From: Paenibacillus polymyxa
Lineage (GTDB): Bacteria > Bacillota > Bacilli > Paenibacillales > Paenibacillaceae
Length of the DNA: 64,000 nt
Direction: 5' to 3'
Assembly (NCBI RefSeq): GCF_018614975.1
Contig: NZ_JAGGNR010000014.1
Location: 248,001-312,000, forward strand
The notes under the pieces are model-generated. The model was not told the DNA's origin and searched no databases. It saw nothing but the letters and a program-made list of their open reading frames with translations. Shown in pieces: positions 62,463-64,000 of the stretch. A program made the translations under genes and the position numbers. Positions within the stretch are counted from its first letter, which is position 1; each line of letters opens with the position of its first letter.

Positions 62463-63434
62463 CTAACGCCCGCTTGTAGCGAGATTCTCCGTAGGAACTT
62501 CTGTCTGATTCAGAAGTTCCTGGATGATACGCTCAGCCAAGCCCTCTTGTTGTCTGATCCGGTTACGGAATACCAGTCGGTGGGCCAGCACAGGTTCCGC
62601 CAGCACTTTAATATCATCAGGTAAAACAAAGTCTCTGCCATGCAGTGCAGCCCATGCCTGACTTGCCTTGAGTAATGCCTGAGCCCCTCGTGGACTTACG
62701 CCAAGCGAGAGCTCTGGATGTTGCCTTGTCGCTTCGGTTAACTGAATGATATATCGCAGCAAATCTTCGTTGATCTGCACTGTTTTATACGTATCCTGTG
62801 CCTTCAAAAGTTCTTCACGACTGATCACTGCCGAGAGATCATCAACAGAACGACTGGCTATCGTACGTCTCAAGATTTCTACACTCTCTTCACTGCTCGG
62901 ATAACCCATGCGAATTTTCATCATAAAACGATCCATCTGCGCTTCAGGTAGCGGAAAAGTTCCCTGGTTATCTACAGGGTTCTGAGTGGCGATAACGATA
63001 AATGGCCGTTCCAGCTGTCTCGTTGAACCGTCGATACTGATCTGGCGCTCTTCCATGCACTCCAGCAAACTTGATTGCGTACGCGGTGTAGCCCGGTTAA
63101 TCTCATCGGCTAGTACAAGATTGGCAAACAAGGGGCCGGGTCGGAATTCAAAATCCCCTTCTTTTTGATTAAAAAAATGAATCCCTGTTAAGTCAGAGGG
63201 CAGCAAGTCCGGTGTAAACTGTATCCGTTGGAAGGTGCAGTCCAATGAAGAGGCTACCGATTTGGCAAGCATCGTTTTCCCGGTACCCGGTACATCCTCC
63301 AGCAGTACGTGTCCTGACGCTATGATTGCTGTCATCACCAGCTCTATCGTATGCTCTTTTCCCACAATCACTTTTCCCACGTGATCCATCAATTGTTGAT
63401 TCATTCGTTCCATTCCTTGGATTTCCATCTGCAT
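62463..63434 (-). CDS. MoxR-family AAA+ ATPase
   Basis: A 323-residue chaperone-like ATPase. Walker A GTGKT is in LLEDVPGTGKTMLAKS (about 48-58), Walker B in NLVLADEINRA, sensor-1 in VIATQNPVDNQGTFPLPEAQMDRF, and sensor-2 in GVSPRGAQALLKA. MoxR proteins help assemble or activate vWA/DUF58 partners and their client enzymes. GGAAGG precedes the ATG, with a second in-frame ATG two codons on. First gene of the three-gene unit. Confidence 0.92.
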   Translation of the reverse strand: MQMEIQGMERMNQQLMDHVGKVIVGKEHTIELVMTAIIASGHVLLEDVPGTGKTMLAKSVASSLDCTFQRIQFTPDLLPSDLTGIHFFNQKEGDFEFRPGPLFANLVLADEINRATPRTQSSLLECMEERQISIDGSTRQLERPFIVIATQNPVDNQGTFPLPEAQMDRFMMKIRMGYPSSEESVEILRRTIASRSVDDLSAVISREELLKAQDTYKTVQINEDLLRYIIQLTEATRQHPELSLGVSPRGAQALLKASQAWAALHGRDFVLPDDIKVLAEPVLAHRLVFRNRIRQQEGLAERIIQELLNQTEVPTENLATSGR

Positions 63435-63507
63435 CTCATCCTTCCGTTATGGAGCTTATGTATTCGCATTCATTACTAACTATAACCTTTATTGGCAACA
63501 TAAAACA

Positions 63508-63534
63508 AAGGAGTCGGCAAATACCCGACTCCTT
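63508..63534 (-). terminator. Terminator of the window-end histidine kinase gene
   Basis: A perfect ten-base stem AAGGAGTCGG/CCGACTCCTT followed by TGTTTT on the minus strand, 15 bp after the stop. Confidence 0.85.
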
Positions 63535-63549
63535 GACTCCCCACTTTTC

Positions 63550-64000
63550 TCAATATACCAAGGGTAACATAATCATAAACCGCGTACCTTCGCCCTTTTT
63601 GCTATCCACAGAGATGGTGCCTCCATGGTTCTTGATGATTCGGTAACTCACCGAGAGTCCAAGCCCCGTCCCGCTCTCCTTGGTCGTGAAGAATGGATCA
63701 AACAGACGGACAAGCGTGTTATGGTCCATCCCATGACCGTTATCCGCGATGGAGATCTGCACAAACTTGTTTTCCGTGGCGGTAGATATTCGAATTAGAC
63801 CCGTATGTTCTTCGCCAACTTCCTCAATGGCATCCATTGCGTTTTTCACCATATTCAAAATAACCTGCTTAATCTGTTTGACATCAATGGACACATTCAG
63901 CGGGGCATCCCCTTCATCCAGTATGATCTCGCATCCCTTCATCAAACCTTCGCTTTCTGTCAGCAAGACCACCTCTTTGAGCAAAGAGTCGACGGACATC
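63550..64000 (-). CDS. Sensor histidine kinase, C-terminal part
   Basis: About 150 residues of the ATP-binding half are inside the window; the 5' part lies beyond the right end. N box is QVILNMVKNAMDAI, G1 is IADNGHGMD, F box is FDPFFTTKE, and G2 is GTGLGLSVSYRIIKNHGG. The pattern is that of sporulation-type and NtrB-like kinases. The upstream sensor cannot be seen. Confidence 0.9.
   Translation of the reverse strand, partial: MSVDSLLKEVVLLTESEGLMKGCEIILDEGDAPLNVSIDVKQIKQVILNMVKNAMDAIEEVGEEHTGLIRISTATENKFVQISIADNGHGMDHNTLVRLFDPFFTTKESGTGLGLSVSYRIIKNHGGTISVDSKKGEGTRFMIMLPLVY

Noticed and set aside
1-64000. CRISPR arrays, insertion sequences, rRNA genes, toxin-antitoxin or defence loci
   Set aside because: None was seen on either strand.

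Overview
The window reads as chromosomal core DNA of an endospore-forming Gram-positive bacterium, most likely a Paenibacillus. The signs are AAGGAGG-type ribosome sites, two T-box leaders, a SAM-I riboswitch, LiaFSR, sporulation genes (a SASP-like gene behind a consensus sigma-G promoter, CotF-type coat genes, YtxC, a Spo0E-like protein), AlaR/AlaT, PheST with ZapA and MutS2, and menaquinone synthesis by the futalosine route (MqnC). I see no insertion sequence, prophage, CRISPR array or rRNA. There is one tRNA (Gly, UCC). About four fifths of the genes lie on the minus strand.

Layout. 1-9.7 kb: the first codons of a probable glutamine synthetase behind a perfect GlnR/TnrA operator, DAHP synthase, IspH, an OmpR-type two-component pair next to an HtrA protease, and liaF-liaS-liaR. 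9.8-15 kb: SASP-like protein, 3D-domain cell-wall protein, T-box-controlled thrS, ytxC. 14.7-18.4 kb (plus strand): a small membrane protein, the KhtTU-type K+/H+ antiporter, a YitT protein, and a 186-bp palindromic element. 18.4-25.7 kb: an alcohol dehydrogenase/aldo-keto reductase pair, mqnC, and metA-metI-metC under a SAM riboswitch. 25.8-36.9 kb: a CorA transporter with a long structured leader, HRDC protein, ROK sugar kinase, MOSC protein, secreted phosphodiester glycosidase, 5'-3' exonuclease, Spx/ArsC-like protein, RluA-type pseudouridine synthase, PduO adenosyltransferase, DedA, CobU-like protein, lipoprotein, Spo0E-like protein. 37-46 kb: alaR-alaT, coat genes, FAD oxidoreductase, MFS transporter, a DUF350/micropeptide/zinc-ribbon operon, mutS2. 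46-56.5 kb: holin-like protein, CuA-domain lipoprotein, a giant ZapA-coiled-coil fusion, pheT-pheS with a T-box, an ABC-F ATPase behind an attenuator, tRNA-Gly. 56.5-64 kb: an EAL protein with a degenerate GGDEF domain, a DRE-TIM aldolase, MoxR-DUF58-DUF4129, and the end of a histidine kinase.

How the parts work together. Envelope-stress sensing is clustered (HtrA plus two-component system; LiaFSR; 3D protein). Methionine synthesis runs homoserine to O-acetylhomoserine to cystathionine to homocysteine in one SAM-controlled operon. The most unusual items are the 902-residue ZapA fusion with nine tandem 11-residue repeats, the roughly 340-nt attenuator leader of the ABC-F gene, the unmatched leader of the corA gene with an inverted repeat across its -10 box, the palindromic element with a diverged partial copy 38 kb away, and a 26-codon membrane micropeptide gene between DUF350 and a zinc-ribbon gene. 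No automated search was run; family calls rest on motifs seen in the translations and on recall.
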